The position numbers were made by a program, and so were the translations under genes. Under the pieces are notes generated by a model. That model had not been told where the DNA came from, did not search any database, and worked only from the letters and a program-made list of their open reading frames with translations. Shown here piece after piece: positions 7,965 through 17,886 of a stretch of DNA of 64,000 bases. The stretch is from Litoribacter populi (GTDB lineage Bacteria; Bacteroidota; Bacteroidia; Cytophagales; Cyclobacteriaceae), in NCBI RefSeq assembly GCF_007483685.1, contig NZ_VMKN01000002.1:459452-523451 (forward strand), given 5' to 3'. Numbering within the stretch: the stretch's first letter is position 1; the number at the start of each line of letters is the position of its first letter.

Positions 7965-9977
7965 ATGAAAATAAAGTATTTCCATTTCCTGTTAGTGGGG
8001 GGCATGTTAGCCTGTGCCCCATCCGCAAAGATGGATACCAACACTACTATTGACGACTCACCTCAGCCTCTCCTTACTTTGGGTGAGGAAAAGATCTTTG
8101 CTGATGAGTTTATCCACATTTATACTAAAAGCCAGCACTTTGAATCTGCCGAGGATAAAAATACCAAGGACAATCTTGACAAGAGCCTTGAGGCATTCAT
8201 TAACTACAAGCTAAAGGTAATCGAGGCAGTAAATCTTGGAATGGAAGATTCGGATGAATTTGATAAGGAATTCACCATTTTCAAAGAAGACCTCAAAAAG
8301 CCCTATATTTTAAAATACTCCCTTCAGGAAGGGGAAATCAAAAAAGCCTATGCCAGAACCAAAGAGGTACTCATGGCAAGCCACATCCTATTGCAGTTTC
8401 CTCCCAATGCCAATATGCAGGACAGCATTGCTGTATTGAAAATGGCTGAAAAATTAAAAACTGAGGCAGAAGAGGGCTCTGATTTCAATAGTCTGGCATT
8501 AGAGTATTCGGATGACCCCACAGTAGAGGAAAATAAAGGAGATTTAGGCTATTTTACTGCCCTTACAATGGTCCAACCTTTTGAAGATGCGGCCTATAAT
8601 TTAAAAGTAGGTGATATTTCCGACCCAATCCTGACCAATTACGGTTATCACATAATCAAACTTCAAGATAGAAAACCCAATCCAGGGGAGGTACGCGTAT
8701 CCCACATTTTAGTTAGAACAAATACTGGTGATCCGGTATCAGAGGAGAGAGCTAGGCAAAAAATTGCTGACATCTATACTGAACTTCAAAAACCAAACGC
8801 AGACTGGAATTCGGTGGTTGAAAACTATTCTGATGACCAGAGCAATAAAAATACTGGCGGCAAGCTACCTTGGTTTGGAGTAGGGGCAATCATCCCTGAC
8901 TTCGAAAAGGGGGCATTTGCATTGAATGAAATTGGTGAGATTTCCTCTCCGGTAAAAACCCCTTATGGGTACCACATCATCCGTTTGGAAGATATCCGCG
9001 AAGTACCTCCTTTTGAAGTAATGGAACCTGCACTTAGGTCAAAAATTCTTCGGGATAGCCGTTCTTCCTTGATTCAAACGCAAGTCGTTGCGATGCAAAA
9101 GTCCAAGTTTGGCTATGATGAAAACAGTGTAATTTTGGAAACCATCAAGCCCAAAGTAGATAAAGCGCTTACTAAGAGTCTTCAATCAGTGAAAGATGAA
9201 CTTGGCGAACAAAATTTACTTGATACCACGCTCATCACTATAGCCGAGAAAAGCCAGACGGTAAGAGACTTCATAAAATTTATTGAAAGCGACCAGGCTG
9301 TAGTAAAGACAAAACCACAGCAGTTTTTTCAACCTTGGTTTGACAAATTTGTCCAAACTGAACTTGACAAAGCTGAGGAGCACGCATTGCTCGAAAACAA
9401 TGAAGAATATAAAATGCTCGTTAAGGAATACCGGGATGGTATTTTATTGTTCAGTTTGATGAATGATCTTGTTTGGCAGAAAGCATTACTTGATACGGCT
9501 GGTTTAGAAGAGTATTTCACAAAAAATAGAGAAAAATACCAATGGAAAGAACGTGTACCTGCCTTGATAGTAAAAATGAACAAAGAAGAGCAGCTTTCCA
9601 AAATAAGGAGATTTCTATCCAACAAGGCTTATACTTCAAGATTAAAACCAACTATTGAGGATCAGTTCCTCAATGATTACCCAGACCTGTTTGAGCTTGA
9701 GGATGGAATATTTGAACATGCCAACCATTCCTTGCTTCAGAAAGTAAACATTTCTGAAAAGTACCATGAACTTAAGCATGAGGGTCGCTCCCATTTTTTG
9801 GTACTCGGTTCCACTATAGAACCTAGTCCCAAAAAACTTTCAGAGACCAGAGGGAAAGCCATCCAAGATTATCAGGAAACCTTGGAAAAAGAATTGATTG
9901 CTGAACTGAGAGCACGCTATCCTGTTCAAGTGAATGAAGAAGAAAAAGAACGTGTATTTGAGATTATTAAAAAGTAA
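7965..9977 (+). CDS. PpiC-type peptidyl-prolyl isomerase lipoprotein, two parvulin domains
   Basis: This is a 670-residue lipoprotein (lipobox GGMLAC, Cys17). A SurA-like N-terminal helical region is followed by two parvulin domains at about 135-236 and 240-345. Each shows the SHIL start, the GDLGYF or GGKLPWF turn and the YGYHIIKL/YGYHIIRL end that mark active PpiC domains. The C-terminal 320 residues are helical and less recognisable. The anchor suggests a periplasmic-facing chaperone for outer membrane proteins. It is the first of three overlapping genes of similar type; its last 44 bases overlap the next gene. Confidence 0.9.
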   Translation: MKIKYFHFLLVGGMLACAPSAKMDTNTTIDDSPQPLLTLGEEKIFADEFIHIYTKSQHFESAEDKNTKDNLDKSLEAFINYKLKVIEAVNLGMEDSDEFDKEFTIFKEDLKKPYILKYSLQEGEIKKAYARTKEVLMASHILLQFPPNANMQDSIAVLKMAEKLKTEAEEGSDFNSLALEYSDDPTVEENKGDLGYFTALTMVQPFEDAAYNLKVGDISDPILTNYGYHIIKLQDRKPNPGEVRVSHILVRTNTGDPVSEERARQKIADIYTELQKPNADWNSVVENYSDDQSNKNTGGKLPWFGVGAIIPDFEKGAFALNEIGEISSPVKTPYGYHIIRLEDIREVPPFEVMEPALRSKILRDSRSSLIQTQVVAMQKSKFGYDENSVILETIKPKVDKALTKSLQSVKDELGEQNLLDTTLITIAEKSQTVRDFIKFIESDQAVVKTKPQQFFQPWFDKFVQTELDKAEEHALLENNEEYKMLVKEYRDGILLFSLMNDLVWQKALLDTAGLEEYFTKNREKYQWKERVPALIVKMNKEEQLSKIRRFLSNKAYTSRLKPTIEDQFLNDYPDLFELEDGIFEHANHSLLQKVNISEKYHELKHEGRSHFLVLGSTIEPSPKKLSETRGKAIQDYQETLEKELIAELRARYPVQVNEEEKERVFEIIKK

Positions 9978-10827
9978 TATTTGTCTTCTGATCCTTGCAG
10001 GACTGATTTCTTCATGCGATAACTCGGTCAAAAGGGTCGCTAGAGACGCGGATGACCGCCTTGTCGCTTCCATTGGCAACAACCGCTTATTTAGCTCCGA
10101 TTTGGAGTTTCTTAGTACCAAAATTTCCCCTGGGGAGGACAGCGCTAAGTTTGCCGACCGTTATGTACAAAGTTGGATCAAAAAACAATTAATGATTCAA
10201 GAGGCAGAAAAGAACAGAACTGTCGATGAGGCGGAACTGGAAAGGAAACTCATGGACTACAAATATGCTTTGATGGTGTATGAATACGAAAAGGCTTTTG
10301 TGGACAAGAATCTGGACCAGAATGTACATTATGATGAAGTATCCGCCTATTACGATCTACACAGGGAGAATTTTATGCTAAAAGAAATCATCTCTCGGGT
10401 CAACTTTCTCAAACTTGAAAGGCAGCTACCACAAAATAAAGAAGTGGAGAAGCTTCTTAAATCCAATAGGAACAACAGTAAAGAAATTAAGGAGCTTGCT
10501 CAAAGATATGCGAGCAATTTCTTTCTTGAGGATAGTACATGGGTTAAATTTGACGATGTCACCCAAAACACTCCCTTATCTGGACACCCGAATAAAGTAC
10601 AATTGCTGAAAAGCAATGACTATTATAAGGTAGAAGATGAGGAGTTTGCCTACTATTTCAAGATTTTGGAATTTAAGCTTGCCGACCAAGTTCCTCCCAT
10701 GGAGTTTGTAAGGGACGAAATTTCTAAAATCATCCTCAATAAGCGGAAGGTAAGTTTGGCCGACCAATTACATAAAGATATTTATAATCGCGCATTAGAA
10801 AAAAATGAGTTTAAGATACATGATTGA
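9934..10827 (+). CDS. SurA/PrsA-like lipoprotein with degenerate PPIase region
   Basis: This 297-residue lipoprotein has a strongly basic N-terminus (MKKKKNVYLRLLK) and the lipobox LISSC. A SurA-N-like segment (ASIGNNRLFSSDLEFL, WIKKQLMIQEAEKN) follows. The place where a parvulin domain should sit lacks the SHIL, GGxLG and GYHI motifs, so isomerase activity is unlikely; it may act as a pure chaperone or adaptor. It overlaps the upstream gene by 44 bases in another frame and the downstream gene by a few bases, so translation is probably coupled. Confidence 0.8.
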   Translation: MKKKKNVYLRLLKSNICLLILAGLISSCDNSVKRVARDADDRLVASIGNNRLFSSDLEFLSTKISPGEDSAKFADRYVQSWIKKQLMIQEAEKNRTVDEAELERKLMDYKYALMVYEYEKAFVDKNLDQNVHYDEVSAYYDLHRENFMLKEIISRVNFLKLERQLPQNKEVEKLLKSNRNNSKEIKELAQRYASNFFLEDSTWVKFDDVTQNTPLSGHPNKVQLLKSNDYYKVEDEEFAYYFKILEFKLADQVPPMEFVRDEISKIILNKRKVSLADQLHKDIYNRALEKNEFKIHD

Positions 10828-12211
10828 CATTAAAAAATGCTTTTTTACCATGGCCGTACTTCTTGGCGTGGGGCAGTTGATGGCGCAAGAACAGGATACC
10901 GCGGCACAAAAAGCTCCAGATCCTAAGACTGGTCAGATAGTGGATAAAATCATCGCCAAGGTGGATAATTACATCATCTTGGAATCTGATTTACAGAAAG
11001 CCTACCTTGAATCCATTTCCCAGCAACAGGAGGGTTTTGATGCCCCTACTCGCTGTGAGGTGTTCGAATCCCTATTGATTAATAAGATGATGGTGGCCAA
11101 GGCTGAGATTGACTCAGTGGTGGTGTCAGATGCGGAAGTGATGTTGCAGACCGACCAGAGGTTTTCGATGATTATGCAGCAGTTTGGCGGGGATGAAAAC
11201 ACCCTTGCCGAGGTTTATGGAAAAACGGCTGACCAGTTGAAGGCTGAACTTGAAACTCCAATAAGGGAGCAGTTAATCATTGACAAAATGCAGAAAAGAA
11301 TCACTGCAGGATTGACCGTTTCACCTGCTGAGGTGAGGAAATTTTTTAATAAGATCCCTAAAGATTCTCTTCCATTTTTTTCAGCTGAGGTAACTGTGGG
11401 TCAGATTGTCAAAAAACCCGAAGTAAACCGTGAGGAAAAGGAACGTGTGGTAAATATCCTAAAAGGGTTAAAAGAAAAAATCCTGAACGGTGAAGAGGAT
11501 TTCGGGCCATTGGCTAAAAAATATTCGGAAGACCCAGGATCAGGCGCTCAAGGTGGAGAGCTTGGCTTTTTCAGAAGGGGTGAATTAGCTCCCGAATATG
11601 AAGCAACCGCTTTGTCTTTGAAACCAGGTGAAATCAGTGATCCTGTGGAATCTATGTTTGGTTTTCACATGATTCAGCTTTTGGAAAGAAGAGGTAATAC
11701 TTTTAACACCAAGCATATCCTAATCAGACCACGTCCTACCGACAATGATATTGCGAAGGCTGAAAGGTACTTAGACAGTCTTAGAACAAAGATTGTTAAT
11801 GACAGTATCGCCTTTTCAAAGGCAGCTAAAGAATATAGTGATGATAGAAATACTTCTGACAATGGCGGTTTCTTTAGTGATCAGAACACTGGTGCAAATA
11901 GACTTACATTGAGAAATTTGGATGATCCAGTTTTGTATTTCACCTTAGACACTATGAAGGTGGGTTCAATCACGAAGCCAATGAGATTCCAAGGCGAAAG
12001 AGAAGAAGACAGAGTACGAATCCTTTACTACAAGGAAAAATTCCCAGCACACCGAGCCAATCTCAACGATGACTATGAAAAGCTGAAAACGGCCGCACGA
12101 AGGCAAAAAGAGGAAACACTGCTCAACAAATGGTTTATAAGCGCCAAAGATGATGTATATATTGACATTGATCCGGCTTACGACCGCTGTGATGTGTTAA
12201 AGGAACGCTGA
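10820..12211 (+). CDS. SurA-like periplasmic foldase, two parvulin domains
   Basis: The protein is about 463 residues, with a cleavable signal peptide (MIDIKKCFFTMAVLLGVGQL, then MAQ), a SurA N-domain (VDKIIAKVDNYIILESDL), and two PpiC domains. The first (about 188-285) is canonical, with GGELGFF and FGFHMIQLLERR. The second (about 290-395) has KHILIRP and NGGFFSD but a weaker end. The overall order N-PpiC-PpiC matches SurA, which escorts outer membrane proteins to BAM. ATG at 10820 gives the best signal peptide; an in-frame ATG at 10805 would add five residues and more overlap. It closes the foldase operon before a strong terminator. Confidence 0.9.
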   Translation: MIDIKKCFFTMAVLLGVGQLMAQEQDTAAQKAPDPKTGQIVDKIIAKVDNYIILESDLQKAYLESISQQQEGFDAPTRCEVFESLLINKMMVAKAEIDSVVVSDAEVMLQTDQRFSMIMQQFGGDENTLAEVYGKTADQLKAELETPIREQLIIDKMQKRITAGLTVSPAEVRKFFNKIPKDSLPFFSAEVTVGQIVKKPEVNREEKERVVNILKGLKEKILNGEEDFGPLAKKYSEDPGSGAQGGELGFFRRGELAPEYEATALSLKPGEISDPVESMFGFHMIQLLERRGNTFNTKHILIRPRPTDNDIAKAERYLDSLRTKIVNDSIAFSKAAKEYSDDRNTSDNGGFFSDQNTGANRLTLRNLDDPVLYFTLDTMKVGSITKPMRFQGEREEDRVRILYYKEKFPAHRANLNDDYEKLKTAARRQKEETLLNKWFISAKDDVYIDIDPAYDRCDVLKER

Positions 12212-12221
12212 CAGTGTAAAT

Positions 12222-12259
12222 AAAAAAGGAGAGACTTATTATAAAGTCTCTCCTTTTTT
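12222..12259. terminator. Bidirectional terminator between surA-like gene and pheS
   Basis: A 16-bp perfect stem (12222-12237 with 12244-12259, core GGAGAGACTT) with a 6-base loop is flanked by A and T runs on both sides, so it can stop both convergent transcripts. Confidence 0.9.
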
Positions 12260-12283
12260 ATTTACCTGTATTTCGTCAGCTTA

Positions 12284-13312
12284 TTATAGCATTGGCTTAA
12301 ATTGGCGTAAAAATCTTATATCATTTTCAGTAAATAGCCGTAAGTCCTTAATCTGATATTTCAGCATGGCTATTCTTTCAATCCCCATTCCAAAGGCAAA
12401 ACCTGTAAACTCTTCTGAGTCGATGCCACAGTTTTCTAAAACGTTTGGATCAACCATTCCAGAACCGCCAATTTCAACCCATCCGGTCCCTTTACAGACA
12501 TTACATCCCTCCCCATTGCAAAGCTGGCAGGAGATATCTATTTCGGCACTTGGCTCGGTGAATGGGAAATAAGAGGGTCTGAACCTTACTTGGGTGTTTT
12601 TCCCGAACATTTCCTTAGCAAAATGGTATAAGGTCTGCTTCAAATCTGCAAACCCCACATTACGGTCCACATACAGTCCTTCCACTTGGTGGAAAATACA
12701 ATGAGCCCTTGCAGAAATCGCCTCGTTTCTGAATACACGCCCAGGAGATAGGGTCCTTATTGGAGGCTTCTGGTTTTCCATTACTCTTACCTGAACAGAG
12801 GATGTATGGGTACGAAGGGCAATATCAGGGTTTTTCTCCAAGAAAAAGGTGTCCTGCATCTCACGGGCAGGGTGATTTTCAGGAAAATTCAACGCCGTAA
12901 AGTTGTGCCAATCATCCTCGATCTCTGGTCCTTCGGAAAGGTTGAAACCTATCCTTTCAAAAATCTCTATGATACGCTGCCTTGTGGCAGTCAAGGGGTG
13001 AATCCCTCCCACCGGCAAAGTCGTCGCAGGCAAAGTCAAATCAATCCCAGTGGATTGCTGGCTTTTACCATTTTGGTTAATCGCCTCGATCAGTTCCTGG
13101 AATTTATCTTCAGCAGCCTGCTTCACAGAGTTGATCTGTTGGCCAAAGGCCTTTTTCTCTTCATTGGGCACGTTTCGCATTTCGGCAAAAAGCTCGCCTA
13201 CCACACTCTTTTTACTAATAAACCGCATCCTATAATTCTCCAGTTCTTCAGGAGAGCTGGCTTGATAGGCTGTGATTTCATTCAAAAGGGTTTCTATTTT
13301 ATCGTTATGCAT
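12284..13312 (-). CDS. pheS: Phenylalanyl-tRNA synthetase alpha subunit
   Basis: The 342-residue protein has the class II synthetase motifs of PheS: a coiled N-terminal arm (about 1-85), HPLTATRQRIIEIF, RTHTSSVQVRVME, FRNEAISARAHCIFHQVEGLYVD and the motif 3 GFAFGMGIERIAMLKY near the end. The cluster CQLCNGEGCNVCKGTGW contains four cysteines, as seen in many PheS proteins. It charges tRNA-Phe with phenylalanine as part of an alpha2-beta2 enzyme; pheT is not adjacent, which is common in this phylum. The ATG at 13312 is preceded by a good -7 box. Confidence 0.96.
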   Translation of the reverse strand: MHNDKIETLLNEITAYQASSPEELENYRMRFISKKSVVGELFAEMRNVPNEEKKAFGQQINSVKQAAEDKFQELIEAINQNGKSQQSTGIDLTLPATTLPVGGIHPLTATRQRIIEIFERIGFNLSEGPEIEDDWHNFTALNFPENHPAREMQDTFFLEKNPDIALRTHTSSVQVRVMENQKPPIRTLSPGRVFRNEAISARAHCIFHQVEGLYVDRNVGFADLKQTLYHFAKEMFGKNTQVRFRPSYFPFTEPSAEIDISCQLCNGEGCNVCKGTGWVEIGGSGMVDPNVLENCGIDSEEFTGFAFGMGIERIAMLKYQIKDLRLFTENDIRFLRQFKPML

Positions 13313-13335
13313 GGAAAACTCTTAATTTGAGATTA

Positions 13336-13343
13336 CAAATCTA
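13336..13343 (-). promoter_or_regulatory. Probable -7 box of pheS promoter
   Basis: The minus strand reads TAGATTTG, an exact TAnnTTTG match, 23 bases upstream of the pheS ATG. A TTG about 24 bases further upstream could serve as -33. Confidence 0.5.
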
Positions 13344-13377
13344 AAACTTTCTCGACACTATTCACAGCAATGGCGGA

Positions 13378-16300
13378 TTAAGGCTCTTCAGGGAAGACAA
13401 TTTCCATCTCCTCCTCCTTTGGAATCCTGGGTTGCCCCAATCCAACAGAGCCTTTTAACCCGGACATGGTCGCCCTCCACCAGTAATTGAAAATAAACCT
13501 GCTGTCATCCCGAGGCTCGTAAATGGTAGAAGTTACCAAGTGATTGAACAATCTACGGGGATTGTTGCTTCGAACGGCTAGGGCATTGATTACCCATGAA
13601 AGAATTCTCTTGCGACCAGTCCCATGTTCTAGAGTCCTTTCATTGAGCAATCGAAGGTTGAGCTTGTTGTATTTTATTGTCATCTCACCTCTAGCACTTT
13701 TATCATCGGCTATAAATTCCCAATTAGCCTCTTTGATCACCCCTCTTCTGGCGGTGGCAAAGGCATTTGTTTCCAAAATAGGATTGATGAGGGCGAGTTC
13801 AAACTCACCTGTTTGCGCTCTAACTTCCATGGGGAAATCTCCAAAGAAATACATGGTAACAGAAATTTCCATTGGCGCCACCTCATTCATAAATCCTTCT
13901 CCATACAGTTCAATTGATTGGAATTCATAATCTTCGGGTTTTTCTGTAAGTTGAAAAGGAGAAACAGAGATATCCATTTCATTAAATTCAATATTACCCG
14001 GCACCATACCCTTGGTTGGGAATTCATGGTATCGGATTTTGGCTTTGGACACAAGTAAAGAATCAACCAAAACATCTACCCCAGCATTCATCATCAGCTT
14101 CTGAGGCATAGGACGGTAATTATCTTCCTCTACATCCAATCGTTTGTCTCTAAATATCTCCGCAGATAAATCATGGAGCTCCAGCCTACGTGCAATGAAT
14201 TTCTTATCATCTACAAATTTATTCAAATCCAACCCTTCAAATACCACCTGAGGAATATGAACATTGGCCACATCAGTTTGATAACCCACCTTCCGAAGGT
14301 ATTCATATTTACCGAACTTGGGGAAAAGCCTGACATCTTCCAAAATGAGCTGTTCACCTTTCAGTTTGGCCAAACCTACCCGAACGATATTAAGACCATC
14401 CTTAAGCTCAAGTTCATAATTAGGAATAATTACTTCATAATCCGAGCTCAGGAAAAACTTAGTATCCACCTCGCCCATTTGAGTTAAATCAAAGTTTAAA
14501 TCACTCAAAACGAGACCAAGGTTGGTGAAAGATTGAATGTCACGTGCGGTTTCCTTTTCAAGGAGCTGGACCTGGCCTCCACTAATTTCAAACCGGCCAA
14601 CATAAAGGTTAGTCAGAATCTGTTGAATCGTCTGCTCGGCTTTTTCTACTTTGTCTACCTCCTTTTCGCCATTGTCCAAGTAGAGCGCTATGGCGGGGTC
14701 ATCAAGTTTTAAACTCGAGATGATAAACTCGCCAGTCTTTTGTATTTCATTTAGAGATTCCGTTTTCATCACCACCCTAGGCACTGTGGCTGAAATGACA
14801 GGTCTACCAGGCTGTCCCACAATATTAATGGGAGTAAGGGTTAAATCTGTAAAGACAATTTCCTCATCTCGGGTACTCAAATCAACTTTCGCAAAATTTA
14901 CCGAGTGAATACTGTCCTGAAATATGAGAGAGAAATCATCAATACTAGCCTCCATATTGCCAAAGAATTCAGCAATTTCTCCTTGGGTCAGCTTTGTACT
15001 GTCTAGTAGGAAATTGAAAAATTTGAGATTAATCCCGGTATCAATAAGTTCTCTATTCACCCCATCTATTTGATAGGCAACATTAATGTGGGCATTTTCA
15101 GCTTCTATTGTATCTATTTGCACCACGTCAATGGTTCTCGGAAGGTTCCTATCCCGTCCTCTTCTTCCCCTACCATTTCTTCTTTCTTGGCTTTCTTCAT
15201 CTCTGTTGATAAAAAGCCGCACATCAGTGTCGGTAAGCTTTACCTTCTGAAGTGAGAGCTTATTATCAAAAACAAAAGTTTCTAAATCTACACCCCCAAA
15301 ACTCATTTCAGGAATATCTGCGCTTATGGAAACCTTAGCTGGCAAATTTCGGCGGGGCCTGAGTCGGACATTGGTGGTAAGTATTTCCTCTCTTGCTGAG
15401 TTAAAGCTAATTTTATCTGCTATAATGCTATATTGCCCCTCAGCAAGGTTGAATACATAATTATCCAAACTTATATCGAGTTCTTCTGCAAAGAAGGACT
15501 GTAACTCCCTTTCCCCGGAAAACTGGTCGAGATAGAAATTTTTTACTCTAATGGAAACATTGTCCTCCGCAAAAGTCCTGATACGGTCTTCACCTAGGTT
15601 TTCATACTCCCATGATCCGGTTACAATATTCAGAGAATCCACCTTTATCACTGAAAAATAAGTGGTCAGCAGATCGTAAATATCCGACTTATCGATGTCT
15701 ATTTCTTCGCGATCCTCCCTTGCTTCACCTTTTCGGTGCTGGGTAAGTTTGATCACCGGCGAGGGGACATCTATCTGATTAACCAATAATTCACCTTTAA
15801 AATAGGCCGATGGAATATCTATTCCTCTTGCAGAGAATTCTGGAATTTCAATATCCAATACTGAATTTCGATCATATCTGTTGAGGTTTTCCAGGATGTT
15901 ATCTGGGTCAGCAGGTTGAAACCGAAAACCATTAATTTGCAGAAAGTTTTCTTTGGTATCCAAATAAAGCCTGTCGGAGGAAAATAAATGTAGATTATCC
16001 GAAAGCTTTAATGCATAATCCTGAATCTCTAACTGTAGTTCCTCCGCAAAGAAAATGCGAGAGGACTGTGTATCAAAATCCTCATCCAAACGAAAGTTTT
16101 CCAGCACAAAATTGATTTCCCCAAACGCCAGGCTATCCTGTCTAATTCTCAATCTATTATCAAGCACTAGATTGCCTTTCCGCATTTCCAGCCTTTCCAC
16201 ATAAATGGCCCGCAGAAATTCCCGAGTCAATTCTTGCAGAGAAGTTTGATCTATATTTTGATCACCATCTCCCGCCCTTACATCCTTTAATAAAACGGAT

Positions 16301-17733
16301 GGCTCGTTGATGATCATTTCCTTGATATCAACGATGTTTTGATTGTAAATTTTTTTCAGGTTAGCCTCTGAAAGAGATAGAGAAGGAACATCAATTTCAA
16401 ATAAAGTAATTTCGGGAGGCTCATTTTCATCATACAAAGGAAAAACTTTGACTCCGGTAATTTCAATAGCATCATCAAATGAAGACAGCAGCACTTTTTG
16501 CCCCGTCACCCAATGTACGCCGTCAGCTAATGCTATCCGCACATCGGAAATATCCAAAGCAGCATCCCGAGCATGGAAAAACTGGTTCTTCTTTTTTTCT
16601 TCGTCAGGACCGATGTATACTTCTTCCATTTTAAAATCAATAGCTCCTGCCTCTACACGATTACGATTTGAATCACGAATGCTTCTCTGCAGATAGCTTC
16701 CCTTATTTATATCCAGGTTTTCTACGGTTATTGAAGCCAAAATATCCTGGATCAAAGGATAAAGATCATACTCAATGGCCCCATCAGCATCATCAGTTAC
16801 GACGTCTGAGTAAATGGAAAATTTCGGATAATTCAGGGCAAGACGCCCAACATCTACCTCTGAGGTGTAAAATACCTTGTTGATGTCAGCATCTGTCAAC
16901 TCCAAAAAGTCGAGCTCTACCTGATAATAAACTTCTGATGGGCTGGTTACATCCGGTACCAAACGAACCTGCTGACCTTTAATATACGATTCAAGTGAGG
17001 AAACATCAACATGGTTTGCTTTGATAGTATGAATGCTATCTGCCAAAAGCAATTCAAAATTATCCATCTGAAAATTAAACCCTTCAGCGTTGAAAGGAGA
17101 AGAAGTTTCCCTTTCGCGTAATATTTGAATATTTACGACATGGAAATGAGTCTTTTCGGCCTTAATGGACTGCTGGCTTATAAAATTCTCTAAAAGAAGA
17201 TCTGCATTGTCCACATATAAGTCTCTTACGACGATATCTTGCAAGTTGCCCCCAACTGACTTCTTGATCTCGCGTTCCAACATTCTGAGTGGGCTTTTCC
17301 CTCTTTCATCCTCGTCCATATCTTCAAGTCGGGATTGGATCATGGGCTCGGTCAACCTTATGGTCCCAAGTACTAATATTTTTTCAGAAAATCGGTAATT
17401 AATTCCCTTTACAGAAAACTCAGGAATCTCAATCCGGTGGAATGCCAGATGCTTTTCTCCTTCAAGTGTCTCGTCCGAAGGCACTAAGGTGAAGTTTTCC
17501 ACATAAAAGCCACGCTCCAAAATGGATAAATAAAACCTCTTAAAATCAATCGTGTACTTCCCCTCAGAGGCAACCTCCACCTGCTCTTTAATATAACGTC
17601 TCAAAAGAAAGTCGGAAGTGAAATAAACTGTAACCTGTAGAAAAAGAATAATACCAATAAAAATCAGAAAGTAACGGAGGAATTTCCGTTGCCCAGCGCT
17701 CAATTTCAACTTTTGGGGGGTGTTTTCGGCCAT
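13378..17733 (-). CDS. Giant AsmA-like membrane-anchored repeat protein
   Basis: This 1451-residue protein has one N-terminal transmembrane helix (FLRYFLIFIGIILFLQVTVY) and a huge, beta-rich exported part. The latter is built from about six to seven diverged modules of roughly 180 residues. Each module has a segment like DIEIPEFSARGIDIPSAYF followed by a strand pair ending in P-x-x-x-L, and a segment like LDNYVFNLAEGQYSIIADKI ending in a V-R-L-x-P pattern. This design matches the AsmA/DUF748/TamB group, thought to form long lipid-conducting grooves across the periplasm. Family assignment is by pattern only. ATG at 17733 is preferred to an upstream TTG. It is the longest gene in the window and has no obvious operon partner. 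Confidence 0.75.
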   Translation of the reverse strand: MAENTPQKLKLSAGQRKFLRYFLIFIGIILFLQVTVYFTSDFLLRRYIKEQVEVASEGKYTIDFKRFYLSILERGFYVENFTLVPSDETLEGEKHLAFHRIEIPEFSVKGINYRFSEKILVLGTIRLTEPMIQSRLEDMDEDERGKSPLRMLEREIKKSVGGNLQDIVVRDLYVDNADLLLENFISQQSIKAEKTHFHVVNIQILRERETSSPFNAEGFNFQMDNFELLLADSIHTIKANHVDVSSLESYIKGQQVRLVPDVTSPSEVYYQVELDFLELTDADINKVFYTSEVDVGRLALNYPKFSIYSDVVTDDADGAIEYDLYPLIQDILASITVENLDINKGSYLQRSIRDSNRNRVEAGAIDFKMEEVYIGPDEEKKKNQFFHARDAALDISDVRIALADGVHWVTGQKVLLSSFDDAIEITGVKVFPLYDENEPPEITLFEIDVPSLSLSEANLKKIYNQNIVDIKEMIINEPSVLLKDVRAGDGDQNIDQTSLQELTREFLRAIYVERLEMRKGNLVLDNRLRIRQDSLAFGEINFVLENFRLDEDFDTQSSRIFFAEELQLEIQDYALKLSDNLHLFSSDRLYLDTKENFLQINGFRFQPADPDNILENLNRYDRNSVLDIEIPEFSARGIDIPSAYFKGELLVNQIDVPSPVIKLTQHRKGEAREDREEIDIDKSDIYDLLTTYFSVIKVDSLNIVTGSWEYENLGEDRIRTFAEDNVSIRVKNFYLDQFSGERELQSFFAEELDISLDNYVFNLAEGQYSIIADKISFNSAREEILTTNVRLRPRRNLPAKVSISADIPEMSFGGVDLETFVFDNKLSLQKVKLTDTDVRLFINRDEESQERRNGRGRRGRDRNLPRTIDVVQIDTIEAENAHINVAYQIDGVNRELIDTGINLKFFNFLLDSTKLTQGEIAEFFGNMEASIDDFSLIFQDSIHSVNFAKVDLSTRDEEIVFTDLTLTPINIVGQPGRPVISATVPRVVMKTESLNEIQKTGEFIISSLKLDDPAIALYLDNGEKEVDKVEKAEQTIQQILTNLYVGRFEISGGQVQLLEKETARDIQSFTNLGLVLSDLNFDLTQMGEVDTKFFLSSDYEVIIPNYELELKDGLNIVRVGLAKLKGEQLILEDVRLFPKFGKYEYLRKVGYQTDVANVHIPQVVFEGLDLNKFVDDKKFIARRLELHDLSAEIFRDKRLDVEEDNYRPMPQKLMMNAGVDVLVDSLLVSKAKIRYHEFPTKGMVPGNIEFNEMDISVSPFQLTEKPEDYEFQSIELYGEGFMNEVAPMEISVTMYFFGDFPMEVRAQTGEFELALINPILETNAFATARRGVIKEANWEFIADDKSARGEMTIKYNKLNLRLLNERTLEHGTGRKRILSWVINALAVRSNNPRRLFNHLVTSTIYEPRDDSRFIFNYWWRATMSGLKGSVGLGQPRIPKEEEMEIVFPEEP

Positions 17734-17822
17734 ACCTAAGCAATCAAACAGCAAAATAATCTATATATGGCTATAAAGATATTTTTCTACGTAAAAATTG
17801 TCAAACTTTAACTTATGGAAAT

Positions 17823-17855
17823 AAAAAAAGCTATGGAATATTATCCCATAGCTTT
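17823..17855 (-). terminator. Terminator of the tRNA-like small RNA
   Basis: On the minus strand AAAGCTATGG pairs with CCATAGCTTT (10 bp, 9-base loop) and is followed by a T run. It lies downstream of the tRNA-like element, not of any protein gene, so it points to an independent transcript. Confidence 0.8.
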
Positions 17856-17886
17856 AGTCAATTAACAATAAACCCAAAATAACCTG

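Noticed and set aside
9934-9977. Possible frameshift joining two foldase genes
   Set aside because: The second frame has its own ATG, signal peptide and lipobox, so a 44-base overlap of two genes explains it better.
12806-13330. 174-codon plus-strand frame inside pheS
   Set aside because: It is antisense to a certain gene, with no start context and no family resemblance.
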